A program made the position numbers and the translations under genes. From an uncultured Oscillibacter sp. (lineage in GTDB: Bacteria; Bacillota_A; Clostridia; Oscillospirales; Oscillospiraceae): a stretch of 9,878 nt of DNA. Positions 1 to 6,474 of the stretch are shown in pieces (positions within the stretch are counted from its first letter, which is position 1; each line of letters opens with the position of its first letter). The notes under the pieces were generated by a model. It worked only from the letters and a program-made list of their open reading frames with translations, was not told the origin of the DNA and did no database searches. The stretch spans positions 1-9,878 of the forward strand of contig CAQVQZ010000071.1 in assembly GCA_948902155.1 (NCBI GenBank), read 5' to 3'.

Positions 1-1670
1 CCCTGGGCTTCCGGGGGGAGGCCCTGGCGGCCATCTCCGCCGTCAGCCGGGTGGACGTCCGCACCCGCCGCCGGGAGGACGCCCTGGGGGCGTCCCTCCA
101 CCTGGAGGGCGGCGCGCCCGGCGTCCTGGAGGAGACCGGCGCGCCGGAGGGCACCACCATCCTGGTCCGGGACCTCTTTTACAACACCCCCGCCCGGCTG
201 AAATTCATGAAGAAGGACAGCGCCGAGACAGCGGCGGTCAGCGGTCTGATGCAGCACCTGGCCCTCTCCCACCCGGCCATTTCCTTCAAGTTTATCAAGG
301 ACGGAACCGAAGCCCTCTACACCCCCGGCGACGGCCGTCTGGACTCCGCTGTCTACGCCGCCCTGGGCCGGGACTTCGCCCGGGGCCTCCTGCCGGTGAA
401 GGGCCGGGGCGGCGACGTGGAGGTTTCCGGCTTCATCACCGCCCCCCTCCAGGGCCGGGGCTCCCGGTCCATGCAGGTGTTCTTCGTCAACGGCCGCTTC
501 ATCAAATCCCAATTGCTGACGGCGGCGCTGGAGGAAGCCTATCGAAATCAGCTCATGAAGGGAAAGTTCCCCGGCTGCGTGCTGGCGGTGGCCCTTCCGG
601 TGAACCAGGTGGACGTGAACGTCCACCCCGCCAAGACCCAGGTGAAGTTCGCCCAGGAGAAGGCGGTCTTTGACGCGGTGTACCATACCGTACTGGATAC
701 CCTGGCGGAGCGGGACGGCCCCGCGCCCCCCGCTCCCAAGCCCGCCGAAGCGGCGGCGAACCCCCGGGGGGACTTCTTCCAGACCATGGATGCCAAGTCC
801 TTCCGGGAGCGGGCGGGAGAGCCCGCCAAGCCGTCCAAACCCGCCCCTAAGCCCGCCTTCCGCCCCGTCTGGGACTCGGAGCGGCCCAACGTCACCGTCA
901 AGCTGTCGGACAGCGCGCCGGGCCCCCTGGCCCCGCCGGAACCGCGCCCCTCCATCCTGGGCCTCCGGAAGCCCTTCCCGCCCCTGCGGGAGGACGCTCC
1001 CACCTCGGTGGTGAAAACGGCGGAGCCCTCCCCGGAATCGCCGCCCCGCCCCCTGCCCCCCGCCATCCCCCAGGAGGAGGAACAGACGGCTCTGGAGCCC
1101 CCGAAAGAGGCCCCCTGGCGCATCGCGGGAGAGGTCCTGCGGACTTACATCGTCTGCGAGAGCGAGGACGGTTCCGTCTGGCTCATCGACAAGCACGCCG
1201 CCCACGAGCGCATCAACTTCGACCGCCTGAAAGCCGCCCTGGAGCCCCCCATGCGCCAGACCCTGCTGACCCCCGCCGCCGTGGAGCTGGGGCGGGAGGA
1301 CGCGGCGCTGCTGCTGGAGAACCTGCCCCTGCTGGAAACCTTCGGCTTCGCCTGCGAGGAATTCGGCGGCGGGGCCGTCCTGGTCCGGGAGGTCCCGGCG
1401 GACATCGACGCGGAGGACGTCTCCGCCACCTTAGAGGAAATCGCGGGCAAGCTCCGGACCGGCCGCTCCCCGTCGGAGCGCCGGGAGAACCTGCTCCACA
1501 CCATGGCCTGCAAAGCCGCCGTCAAGGGCGGCTGGAAGAGCGACCCCTCGGAGCTGCGGGCCTTGGTGGACAAGGTCCAGAGCGGCGAGGTGAAGTATTG
1601 CCCCCACGGGAGGCCCGTGGCGGTGAAATTAACCAAATATGAGCTGGAAAAAATGTTCAAACGGGCATAG
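1..1670 (+). CDS. mutL: DNA mismatch repair protein MutL, 5' end cut by window
   Basis: MutL couples MutS mismatch recognition to strand incision and repair. The reading frame is open from base 3, and the first residues are the GHKL ATPase motif GFRGEAL, so about 90 N-terminal residues with the first ATP-binding motifs lie outside the window. The 555 residues present show FYNTPARLKF (from residue 59) and the MutL signature VNVHPAKTQVKF (from 205; usual form NVHPTKxEVRF). A Pro/Ala-rich linker (about 240-365) follows, then the C-terminal domain. That domain carries the endonuclease motif DKHAAHE (396-402), a beta-clamp-binding motif QTLLTP (419-424), ACKAAVKGG, CPHGRP (533-538) and a final FKR. 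This is the nicking type of MutL found in bacteria without MutH. The last Glu of the DQHA(X)2E(X)4E motif is Asp here. The stop codon overlaps the next gene's ribosome site, so the two are cotranscribed. Confidence 0.97.
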   Translation, partial: LGFRGEALAAISAVSRVDVRTRRREDALGASLHLEGGAPGVLEETGAPEGTTILVRDLFYNTPARLKFMKKDSAETAAVSGLMQHLALSHPAISFKFIKDGTEALYTPGDGRLDSAVYAALGRDFARGLLPVKGRGGDVEVSGFITAPLQGRGSRSMQVFFVNGRFIKSQLLTAALEEAYRNQLMKGKFPGCVLAVALPVNQVDVNVHPAKTQVKFAQEKAVFDAVYHTVLDTLAERDGPAPPAPKPAEAAANPRGDFFQTMDAKSFRERAGEPAKPSKPAPKPAFRPVWDSERPNVTVKLSDSAPGPLAPPEPRPSILGLRKPFPPLREDAPTSVVKTAEPSPESPPRPLPPAIPQEEEQTALEPPKEAPWRIAGEVLRTYIVCESEDGSVWLIDKHAAHERINFDRLKAALEPPMRQTLLTPAAVELGREDAALLLENLPLLETFGFACEEFGGGAVLVREVPADIDAEDVSATLEEIAGKLRTGRSPSERRENLLHTMACKAAVKGGWKSDPSELRALVDKVQSGEVKYCPHGRPVAVKLTKYELEKMFKRA

Positions 1671-1679
1671 GAGGACAGC

Positions 1680-1874
1680 GTGGCAAAGAAAAAAGGAAGA
1701 TTTTTGATTCAGGATGTTTCCGGCAGCAGTATGTTTTCCAACACGATTCTTTTAGTAGACCGGGAAACAGGGGTCAATTACCTGTTCTTTCAGTCGGCGA
1801 ATGCCGGCGGTCTGACGCCCCTCCTGGACCGGGAGGGCAAGCCCATCATTACAACTGTTTTCGACGAGGAGTAA
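1680..1874 (+). CDS. Small DUF6440-type protein
   Basis: A 64-residue soluble protein of unknown function. The central segment, with ETGVNYLFFQSANAGGLTPL and then LDREGKPI, matches what I recall of DUF6440: small proteins from Firmicutes with a V(D)KETGVxYLF strand followed by GGLTPLLDxxGKP. There is no signal peptide or membrane segment, and the N-terminus is lysine-rich (MAKKKGRF). The start is GTG, chosen because a full AGGAGG sits at 1669-1674 with a 5-base spacer; this ribosome site overlaps the mutL stop. The next gene begins 7 bases after the stop, so the gene lies inside an operon and may be translationally coupled to mutL. Its GC content is somewhat lower than its neighbours'. No function can be assigned; the family call is from memory of the pattern. 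Confidence 0.8.
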   Translation: MAKKKGRFLIQDVSGSSMFSNTILLVDRETGVNYLFFQSANAGGLTPLLDREGKPIITTVFDEE

Positions 1875-1881
1875 ACGCAAC

Positions 1882-2475
1882 ATGGAACGACTGCTGTTTA
1901 TCGACGGCTGCATCAGCCAGCGGGGCCGGGAGTCCCGGACCCGCCGTCTGGCGGAGGCGCTTCTCTCCGCTTTCCGGGAGTCCCATCCCGAGACGGAGGT
2001 GGAGGCCGTCCGCGTGGACCAGCTGGACCTGAAGCCCTTCACCCCGGAGATGCTGGACCAGCGGGAAGCCCTGGCCCGGTCGGGGGACTTTTCCGGCCCC
2101 GTGTTCCGCTTGGCCCGGAGCTTTCAGTCGGCGGATAAAATTCTTGTGGCGGCTCCCTTCTGGGACCTGAGCTTTCCTTCCGCCCTGCGAATCTACGTGG
2201 AGCACATCTCCGCCAACGGGCTTTGCTACCATTACACGGCGGAGGGCTGCCGGGGGAACTGCAAAGCCTCCCGGCTGGCCTATCTCACCACGCGGGGGGA
2301 CTTTGAGGAGCCGGAGAGCCTGGGCGTTTTGTATTGGAAGCAGCTTTGCGCCATGTTCGGCATTCCCCGGTTCGACTTTGTCTTTGCCGGGGGCCTGGAC
2401 GTGGACCCGGCGAAAGTCCCGGAGATCATGGCGGAAGCCTGTGACAGGGCCCGGGCCCTGGGCCGGGAGTTCTGA
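1882..2475 (+). CDS. Flavodoxin-fold NAD(P)H oxidoreductase, azoreductase-like
   Basis: A 197-residue cytoplasmic protein of the flavodoxin-like fold (Flavodoxin_2 / AcpD azoreductase group). Such enzymes bind FMN and reduce quinones, azo dyes or similar acceptors with NAD(P)H; the substrate here cannot be told. The N-terminal strand MERLLFIDGC is followed by a Ser/Arg-rich loop (12-22), where the flavin phosphate binds in the family. APFWDLSFPSALRIYVEHI (91-109) corresponds to the family's APMWNFxxPxxLKxYIDxI. GLCYHYTAEG (113-122) and LAYLTTRG (132-139) correspond to the GxTFxYT and xxTRG segments. The length fits the family (about 200 residues). GAGGAG at 1866-1871 precedes the ATG by 10 bases. 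One base separates its stop codon from the miaA start, so the two are almost certainly cotranslated. Cysteines at 10, 115, 123, 127 and 156 are more than usual; their role is unknown. Confidence 0.87.
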   Translation: MERLLFIDGCISQRGRESRTRRLAEALLSAFRESHPETEVEAVRVDQLDLKPFTPEMLDQREALARSGDFSGPVFRLARSFQSADKILVAAPFWDLSFPSALRIYVEHISANGLCYHYTAEGCRGNCKASRLAYLTTRGDFEEPESLGVLYWKQLCAMFGIPRFDFVFAGGLDVDPAKVPEIMAEACDRARALGREF

Positions 2476-2476
2476 C

Positions 2477-3415
2477 ATGGGCCGGAAGATCGTCTGCGTC
2501 GTGGGCCCCACCGCCTGCGGAAAGACCACCCTGGGGGTGCTCCTGGCGAAAACCCTCGGCGGCGAGGTGGTGTCCGCCGACTCCATGCAAATTTACAAAG
2601 GCATGACCATCGGCACCGCCGCCCCCACGGCGGAGGAGATGGACGGCGTGCCCCACCACATGATCGCCGTGGCGGACCCGTCGGAGCGCTGGTCCGCCGC
2701 CCGCTACGCCCAGGAGGCCATCCCCATCGTGGACGATATCCTGGACCGGGGAAAGCTCCCCATCCTGGTGGGAGGCACGGGCCTGTGGATCGACGCGGTG
2801 GTCCGGGGCCACGGCTTCGCGGCGGGCCAGGCGGGCGGAGCCGTCCGGGAGGCCCTGGAGGCCCGCCTGGCGGCGGAGGGAATCGCCCCCCTGCTGGAGG
2901 AACTGCGCCAGGCGGACCCGGAGGCCGCAGCCCGGCTGCACCCGGCGGACACAAAGCGCATCCTCCGGGCTCTGGAGGTCTACCAGGAGACCGGGAAGAC
3001 TATCACGGCCCACAACCGGGAGACCCAGGCCCTGCCGCCCCGGTACGAAGCGGTGTGGATCGGCCTCCGGTTCTCGGACCGGGAGGACATGAAGCGCCTC
3101 ATCGACCTCCGGGTGGACCGGATGGTCCAGGCGGGGCTGCTGGAGGAGGTCCGGTCCCTGCTGGCTCTGCCCCGAAATGCCACGGCGCTGCAAGCCATCG
3201 GGTATAAGGAGTTTTTGGGCGTGCTGGAGGGGACCGCCTCGGAGGCGGAGGCCGCAGCAGAGGTAAAGCTCCGCTCCCGCCAGTACGCGAAGCGGCAGTT
3301 GACCTGGCTGCGGCGGAATCCGGCCATCCATTGGATTTTGTGGGATAAAGAGCGGGATTTTGCCCGTGCCTTACAGGTTTCGACGGAAATTCTCGCCGCT
3401 GCGGGGGTATGCTAA
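2477..3415 (+). CDS. miaA: tRNA dimethylallyltransferase MiaA
   Basis: MiaA transfers a dimethylallyl group to N6 of A37 in tRNAs that read UNN codons, the first step to (ms2)i6A. The protein has 312 residues, the normal length. The P-loop is GPTACGKTT (10-18). It is followed by the substrate segment DSMQIYKGM (35-43), GTAAPTAEE (47-55), PHHMI (59-63), VGGTGLWI (98-105; most homologues have GGTGLYI) and the C-terminal tRNA-binding signature [14 protein letters not shown] (268-281). The ATG at 2477 is chosen because it places the P-loop at residue 10, as in the family, and follows the upstream stop by one base. An in-frame extension upstream lies wholly inside the oxidoreductase gene and lacks family similarity. 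In many bacteria miaA lies between mutL and hfq, as here. Confidence 0.97.
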   Translation: MGRKIVCVVGPTACGKTTLGVLLAKTLGGEVVSADSMQIYKGMTIGTAAPTAEEMDGVPHHMIAVADPSERWSAARYAQEAIPIVDDILDRGKLPILVGGTGLWIDAVVRGHGFAAGQAGGAVREALEARLAAEGIAPLLEELRQADPEAAARLHPADTKRILRALEVYQETGKTITAHNRETQALPPRYEAVWIGLRFSDREDMKRLIDLRVDRMVQAGLLEEVRSLLALPRNATALQAIGYKEFLGVLEGTASEAEAAAEVKLRSRQYAKRQLTWLRRNPAIHWILWDKERDFARALQVSTEILAAAGVC

Positions 3416-3479
3416 AGCTGGCGGACGAACTGCGCCTGCGGGAGGACCCCAGCGCCGTCGGTTCGCAGAACGATCAACA

Positions 3480-3496
3480 GCGCCCCACCGGGGCGC
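3480..3496 (+). promoter_or_regulatory. Perfect hairpin in the hfq leader
   Basis: In the 106-base gap between miaA and hfq (3416-3521) there is a perfect 7-bp stem, GCGCCCC / GGGGCGC, with loop ACC. It ends 11 bases before the hfq ribosome site AAGGAG (3508-3513). No T-run follows, only A-rich sequence, so it is not an intrinsic terminator. It could stabilise or process the hfq mRNA or affect translation; that is inference. I see no good promoter in the gap. Confidence 0.5.
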
Positions 3497-3521
3497 GGAC
3501 AAAGAAAAAGGAGCGGACGAT

Positions 3522-3749
3522 ATGCAGAACAAGACAAACCTTCAGGACCTTTTCCTCCTCCGGGCCAAGCGGGACCGGGTGCCGGTCACCATGTTTCTGA
3601 TGAACGGCTTCCAGATGCGGGGGACCATCACGGGCTTCGACCCCTTTGTGGTCATCCTGGACAGCGAGGGGCGGCAGCAGGTGATCTACAAGCACGCGAT
3701 CTCCACCATCGCCCCCACCCGCACCGTATCGCTGACGGAAGAGGAGTAA
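3522..3749 (+). CDS. hfq: RNA chaperone Hfq
   Basis: Hfq forms a hexameric Sm-like ring that binds small RNAs and mRNAs. The 75-residue protein shows the full Sm fold. Q8 and F42 and the YKHAIST signature (56-62) give the U-binding proximal pocket. Sm1 includes [18 protein letters not shown] (25-42). The lateral rim reads KRDR at 16-19, close to the RRER of Escherichia coli and more basic than the RKEN I recall for Bacillus subtilis. The C-terminal tail is short and acidic (LTEEE), without the long disordered tail of enterobacteria. The ATG at 3522 is chosen because AAGGAG lies 8 bases upstream and it starts the domain at the normal place; the same frame is open from 3360, but that part overlaps miaA. 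The next gene starts 20 bases downstream, suggesting cotranscription. Confidence 0.97.
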   Translation: MQNKTNLQDLFLLRAKRDRVPVTMFLMNGFQMRGTITGFDPFVVILDSEGRQQVIYKHAISTIAPTRTVSLTEEE

Positions 3750-3769
3750 CGGGAGATACATAGGAGCCC

Positions 3770-5047
3770 ATGAAGAAAAAACAAAAAAGCCTCGCCGCGG
3801 CGCTGCTCATGGCCGCCCTGTTTTTCGGGGTGGCGGCCTACTTCGGCATCCAGGCGTTCCACTACCTGGACGACCCCCTCATGGTCACCCTGGCCTACAG
3901 CTATCAGGTGGAGAGCACCGTCAGCGCCACGGGCTACGTGGTCCGGGAGGAGCGGGTGCTGCCCGACGAGGGCGGCGGGCTCCTCCGGGTCCAGCGGGCG
4001 GAGGGCGAGCGGGTAGCCGCCGGAGGGACGGTGGCGTCGGTCTACGCGGACCAGGCGTCCATGGACCGCCAGGCGGAAATCGAGAACCTGGAGGGCCGGG
4101 TGGAGCAGCTGCAATACGCCCAGGACCTGGCCCTGGCGGCGGAGACCACCCGGAAGCTGGACGCCCAGATCAACCAAAACCTCCTGCAATACCGCCAGTA
4201 CCTGGCGGCGGACAGGCTGTACGACGCGGAGGGCACGGCCCTGGAGCTCCGGGCCCTGGTGCTGAAGCGGGACTACAGCGACACCGGCGGCGGGGACGTG
4301 ACCCTCCAGCTCCAGGAGCTGGGGGCCCAGCTGCTGGCCCTCCGCTCCCAGGCGGAGGGCACCGTCCGGCGCGTCAAGGCCCCGGAGTCGGGGCTGTACT
4401 CCGCCGAGGTGGACGGCTTTGAGACGATTCTGACCCCGGAGGGGCTGGAGAGCCTGACCCCCTCCCAGCTGGGGAGCCTGACGGCGGACCCCTCCGTAAC
4501 GTCCCAGGTGGGCAAGCTGGTGCTGGGGGACGAGTGGTATTTTGCCGCCCCCCTCTCCTCCGAGGATGCGGTGGCCCTCCAGGCCCGCCAGACGGAGCTG
4601 AAGCAGAACGGGGAGACCCTCCTTCTCCGCTTCTCCAAGGGCGTGGACCGGGACCTGCCGGTGACCCTGGAGTCCATCGGGGCCTCGGAGAACGGCCGCG
4701 TGGTGGCCGTCTTCCGGGGGACCGCCTACCTGGCGGAGCTGACGCTGCTGCGCCAGCAGCGGGCGGAGGTCATCACCGGAACCATCGACGGCATCCGGGT
4801 GCCCAAGGAGTGCCTCCGGGCGGAGCGGGCCTATCTGGACGAAAACGGGACGCACGCCGCAGAGGAGCGCACCGGCATCTACTGCCTGATCGGCCGCAAA
4901 GCCCGGTTCAAGCCGGTGGATGTGGCCTACAGCACGGACAGCTTCGTGCTGGTGATTCCGGCGGCGGAGGAGGGACGCCGCCTCCGGGCGGGGGATAAGA
5001 TCATCGTCTCCGCCCGCGGGCTGTACGACGGCAAGGTGATTCAATAA
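3770..5047 (+). CDS. Membrane-anchored HlyD/membrane-fusion-like protein
   Basis: A 425-residue protein with a basic N-terminus (MKKKQKS) and one membrane segment at about 8-30; the rest is predicted outside the membrane. Residues about 45-93 look like the first half of a barrel-sandwich (lipoyl-like) domain: VSATGYVVREE, a glycine turn, then GERVAAGGTVASVYAD. A Gln/Glu/Leu-rich, probably helical or coiled region spans about 96-205. A return strand RVKAPESGLYSAEVDG follows, and the C-terminus ends in beta-rich segments including GIYCLIGRKARFKPVDV and LRAGDKIIVSARGLYDG. This order (TM, half-barrel, coil, half-barrel, beta-barrel) is that of HlyD-type adaptor proteins. No ABC, RND or outer-membrane partner is nearby, and the gene sits between hfq and yggS-sepF, so a transport role is doubtful. 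AGGAG at 3762-3766 is only 3 bases from the ATG; GGGAG at 3751-3755 is an alternative ribosome site. Confidence 0.8.
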   Translation: MKKKQKSLAAALLMAALFFGVAAYFGIQAFHYLDDPLMVTLAYSYQVESTVSATGYVVREERVLPDEGGGLLRVQRAEGERVAAGGTVASVYADQASMDRQAEIENLEGRVEQLQYAQDLALAAETTRKLDAQINQNLLQYRQYLAADRLYDAEGTALELRALVLKRDYSDTGGGDVTLQLQELGAQLLALRSQAEGTVRRVKAPESGLYSAEVDGFETILTPEGLESLTPSQLGSLTADPSVTSQVGKLVLGDEWYFAAPLSSEDAVALQARQTELKQNGETLLLRFSKGVDRDLPVTLESIGASENGRVVAVFRGTAYLAELTLLRQQRAEVITGTIDGIRVPKECLRAERAYLDENGTHAAEERTGIYCLIGRKARFKPVDVAYSTDSFVLVIPAAEEGRRLRAGDKIIVSARGLYDGKVIQ

Positions 5048-5087
5048 GCGCCGCCGCCAATCTGATGGAACGAAAGAGGCTGAAACT

Positions 5088-5780
5088 ATGTCAATTGCCG
5101 AGAACATCGCCCAGGTCCGGGCGAACATCGCCGCCGCCGCCCAAGAGGCGGGCCGGAAGCCGGAGGATATCCTCCTGGTAGGAGCCAGCAAGATGAACGG
5201 CGCCGCCGCCTGCCGGGAGGCCGTTGCCGCCGGCATCGACGCCCTGGGGGAGAACCGGGTCCAGGAGATGACCGCCAAGCTCCAGGAGGACGCCTATACC
5301 GGCGCGCCTCTCCACTTCATCGGCCATCTCCAGCGCAACAAGGTGAAGCAGGTGGTGGGCAAGGCGGACCTGATTCAGTCCGTGGGCTCCCTGGAGCTGC
5401 TGGAGGAGATCGAAAAGACCGCCGCCAAGCTGGAGCGGGTCCAGGACATCCTGCTGGAGGTCAACATCGGCGAAGAGGCGGCAAAGAGCGGCTTCCCCCC
5501 GGCGGAGCTGCTCTCCGGGGCCGAGGCGGCGCTGGCGCGGAGCCACGTCCGGGTGCTGGGATTGATGACCATTCCCCCTGCGGACGCGGGCCGGGAGGAA
5601 AATCTGCGTTATTTTGACAAAGTCCGGGCGCTTTTTATTGACATGAGCGAGAAATTGTTTCATAATAAGCTACAGTACCTGTCCATGGGCATGAGCGGCG
5701 ATTACGAGGATGCCATTCGTGCCGGAGCCACGATGGTCCGGGTAGGAACCGCCATCTTTGGCGCCCGGCACTACGCATAA
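5088..5780 (+). CDS. yggS: YggS/PLPBP-family pyridoxal phosphate homeostasis protein
   Basis: A 230-residue single-domain TIM-barrel PLP-binding protein (YggS / YlmE / PROSC family). Members bind PLP but have no known catalytic activity and buffer vitamin B6 and affect amino-acid metabolism. K35 in LLVGASKMN is the Schiff-base lysine. Other family segments are GENRVQE (54-60), FIGHLQRNKVK (77-87), LLEVNIGEEAAKSGF (122-136), GLMTIPP (158-164) and the phosphate-binding LSMGMSGDYEDAI (198-210) with MVRVGTAIFG (216-225). The ATG at 5088 is preceded by AGAGG at 5075-5079 with 8 bases of spacing, and the length fits the family. Only 17 bases separate it from sepF. The yggS-sepF pairing is widely conserved in Gram-positives and cyanobacteria, although the link between PLP and division is not explained. 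Confidence 0.96.
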   Translation: MSIAENIAQVRANIAAAAQEAGRKPEDILLVGASKMNGAAACREAVAAGIDALGENRVQEMTAKLQEDAYTGAPLHFIGHLQRNKVKQVVGKADLIQSVGSLELLEEIEKTAAKLERVQDILLEVNIGEEAAKSGFPPAELLSGAEAALARSHVRVLGLMTIPPADAGREENLRYFDKVRALFIDMSEKLFHNKLQYLSMGMSGDYEDAIRAGATMVRVGTAIFGARHYA

Positions 5781-5797
5781 GAAGGGGGAGACACGCC

Positions 5798-6232
5798 ATG
5801 AGCATCTTAGACGAGCTGAAGAAGCTGACCCATCCCTATGAGGATGAGGACGACGAGTTTGAGGATTTCGAGGAAGAACCCCAGCGGGACGTCTTCGAGG
5901 ACCGCCGCAGCAAGATGGACGACCGCCGCAGCAAGGTGGTCAACATCCACGCCACCACCCAGCTGAAGGTCATCCTGGTGAAGCCCGAGCGCTTTGAAAA
6001 CGCCTCGGAGATCGCCGACCAGCTGAAGGACAAGCGCACCGTGGTCCTGAACCTGGAGTCCACCAACAAGGACGTGGCCCGCCGCCTCATCGACTTCCTG
6101 TCCGGCGTGGCCTACGCCGGGGAGGGTAAGATCAAGAAGGTGGCCGCCAATACCTACATCATCACGCCCTATCACGTGGACATCGAGGGCGACCTGATCG
6201 ACGAGCTGGAAAACAACGGCCTTTACTTTTGA
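5798..6232 (+). CDS. sepF: Cell division protein SepF
   Basis: SepF tethers FtsZ filaments to the membrane and shapes the division septum. The 144-residue protein has a short N-terminal helix (MSILDELKKL) in the place of the membrane-binding amphipathic helix, then a very acidic linker (13-34). The globular domain (about 56-130) contains VILVKPERF, EIADQLKDKRTVVLNLE, VARRLIDFLSGVAYA, KVAANTYIITP and YHVDIE, all close to the family consensus. The linker carries a codon-aligned 15-bp direct repeat encoding DRRSK twice (35-39 and 42-46). GGGGGAG at 5784-5790 is 7 bases before the ATG. It is the last gene of the plus-strand train before a palindrome array that includes a possible terminator. The usual following genes ylmG and ylmH are missing. 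Confidence 0.97.
   Translation: MSILDELKKLTHPYEDEDDEFEDFEEEPQRDVFEDRRSKMDDRRSKVVNIHATTQLKVILVKPERFENASEIADQLKDKRTVVLNLESTNKDVARRLIDFLSGVAYAGEGKIKKVAANTYIITPYHVDIEGDLIDELENNGLYF
5900..5935 (+). repeat. Direct repeat inside sepF linker
   Basis: The 15-mer GACCGCCGCAGCAAG occurs exactly at 5900-5914 and 5921-5935, 21 bases apart and codon-aligned. It encodes DRRSK twice in the linker between the acidic stretch and the SepF globular domain. A simple tandem duplication of 7 codons with some drift would explain it. Confidence 0.85.
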
Positions 6233-6259
6233 AATGCAAATTGGAAGTAAGGTGGGCTG

Positions 6260-6279
6260 TTTGCCGGCTTCGCGGCAAA
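6260..6279. repeat. Hairpin 1 of sepF-divIVA palindrome array
   Basis: A perfect 7-bp inverted repeat, TTTGCCG / CGGCAAA, with loop GCTTCG, 27 bases after the sepF stop. No T-run follows on the plus strand, so it is unlikely to terminate by itself. It opens a series of palindromes that continues to about 6429. Confidence 0.7.
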
Positions 6280-6285
6280 AGTGCA

Positions 6286-6334
6286 TAGCCGCGACTTACA
6301 CAATTTGTTACGAGACTTTTTTAAGTCGCGGCTA
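6286..6334. repeat. Perfect 13-bp inverted repeat with 23-base loop
   Basis: TAGCCGCGACTTA at 6286-6298 is the exact reverse complement of TAAGTCGCGGCTA at 6322-6334. The 23-base loop is AT-rich and ends in TTTTT. A 13-bp exact match this close is not expected by chance. It could be an RNA hairpin, the arms of a small palindromic mobile repeat, or an operator. No coding function is apparent. Confidence 0.85.
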
Positions 6335-6341
6335 AGGATTT

Positions 6342-6379
6342 CGCGCCTGTGGGCGCGCCCAAAGGGCTCCGCCCCTTGG
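6342..6379. repeat. Two adjacent GC-rich hairpins
   Basis: Hairpin 6342-6357 is CGCGCC / GGCGCG with loop TGTG (6 bp, perfect). One base later, hairpin 6359-6379 is CCAAAGGGC / GCCCCTTGG with loop TCC (9 bp with one A-C mismatch). The phrasing of the second resembles palindromes I recall between genes in Oscillospiraceae genomes, so a dispersed repeat family is likely. That recognition is from memory. Confidence 0.65.
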
Positions 6380-6386
6380 AACCCCG

Positions 6387-6417
6387 CAGCCTTTGAAAAG
6401 GCTGGCGAAACTTTTTT
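6387..6417 (+). terminator. Possible intrinsic terminator after sepF
   Basis: CAGCCTT / AAGGCTG (6387-6393 and 6398-6404) with loop TGAA forms a 7-bp stem that can be lengthened with a bulge. A TTTTTT run lies at 6412-6417. The 7-base gap between stem and T-run makes it weaker than a textbook terminator. It would end the mutL-to-sepF transcript just before divIVA, but read-through is possible. Confidence 0.45.
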
Positions 6418-6431
6418 CTGCGCTTCGCACT

Positions 6432-6437
6432 TAAAAT
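6432..6437 (+). promoter_or_regulatory. Weak candidate -10 box for divIVA
   Basis: TAAAAT at 6432-6437 resembles a sigma-A -10 box and lies 37 bases before the divIVA start. No good -35 is seen at the right spacing; the expected position holds A/T-rich sequence near the T-run at 6412-6417. If the preceding hairpin terminates, divIVA needs a promoter and this is the best visible candidate. Confidence 0.3.
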
Positions 6438-6474
6438 GAGAAACAGGGCCTAGACCCGGGGAGGATTTGCAGCT

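Noticed and set aside
548..1123. Minus-strand 191-codon frame opposite the mutL linker
   Set aside because: Gly/Ser/Arg-rich complement of the Pro/Ala linker of MutL, with no ribosome site or recognised domain.
2426..3331. Minus-strand 301-codon open frame opposite miaA
   Set aside because: It is fully antisense to a gene with all MiaA motifs; open frames of this kind are common in GC-rich DNA.
3480..3496. Hairpin before hfq as an intrinsic terminator
   Set aside because: It is followed by A-rich sequence, not a T-run, and hfq lies just downstream on the same strand.
3409..3600. Plus-strand 63-codon frame whose ATG overlaps the miaA stop
   Set aside because: Stop-start overlap is suggestive, but the ribosome site is poorly spaced and the second half is an out-of-frame reading of hfq.
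3686..5278. Minus-strand 530-codon open frame opposite the HlyD-like gene and yggS
   Set aside because: It is rich in Gln, Gly, Leu, Arg and His as expected from the complement of a GC-rich gene, has no family similarity, and covers two well-supported plus-strand genes.
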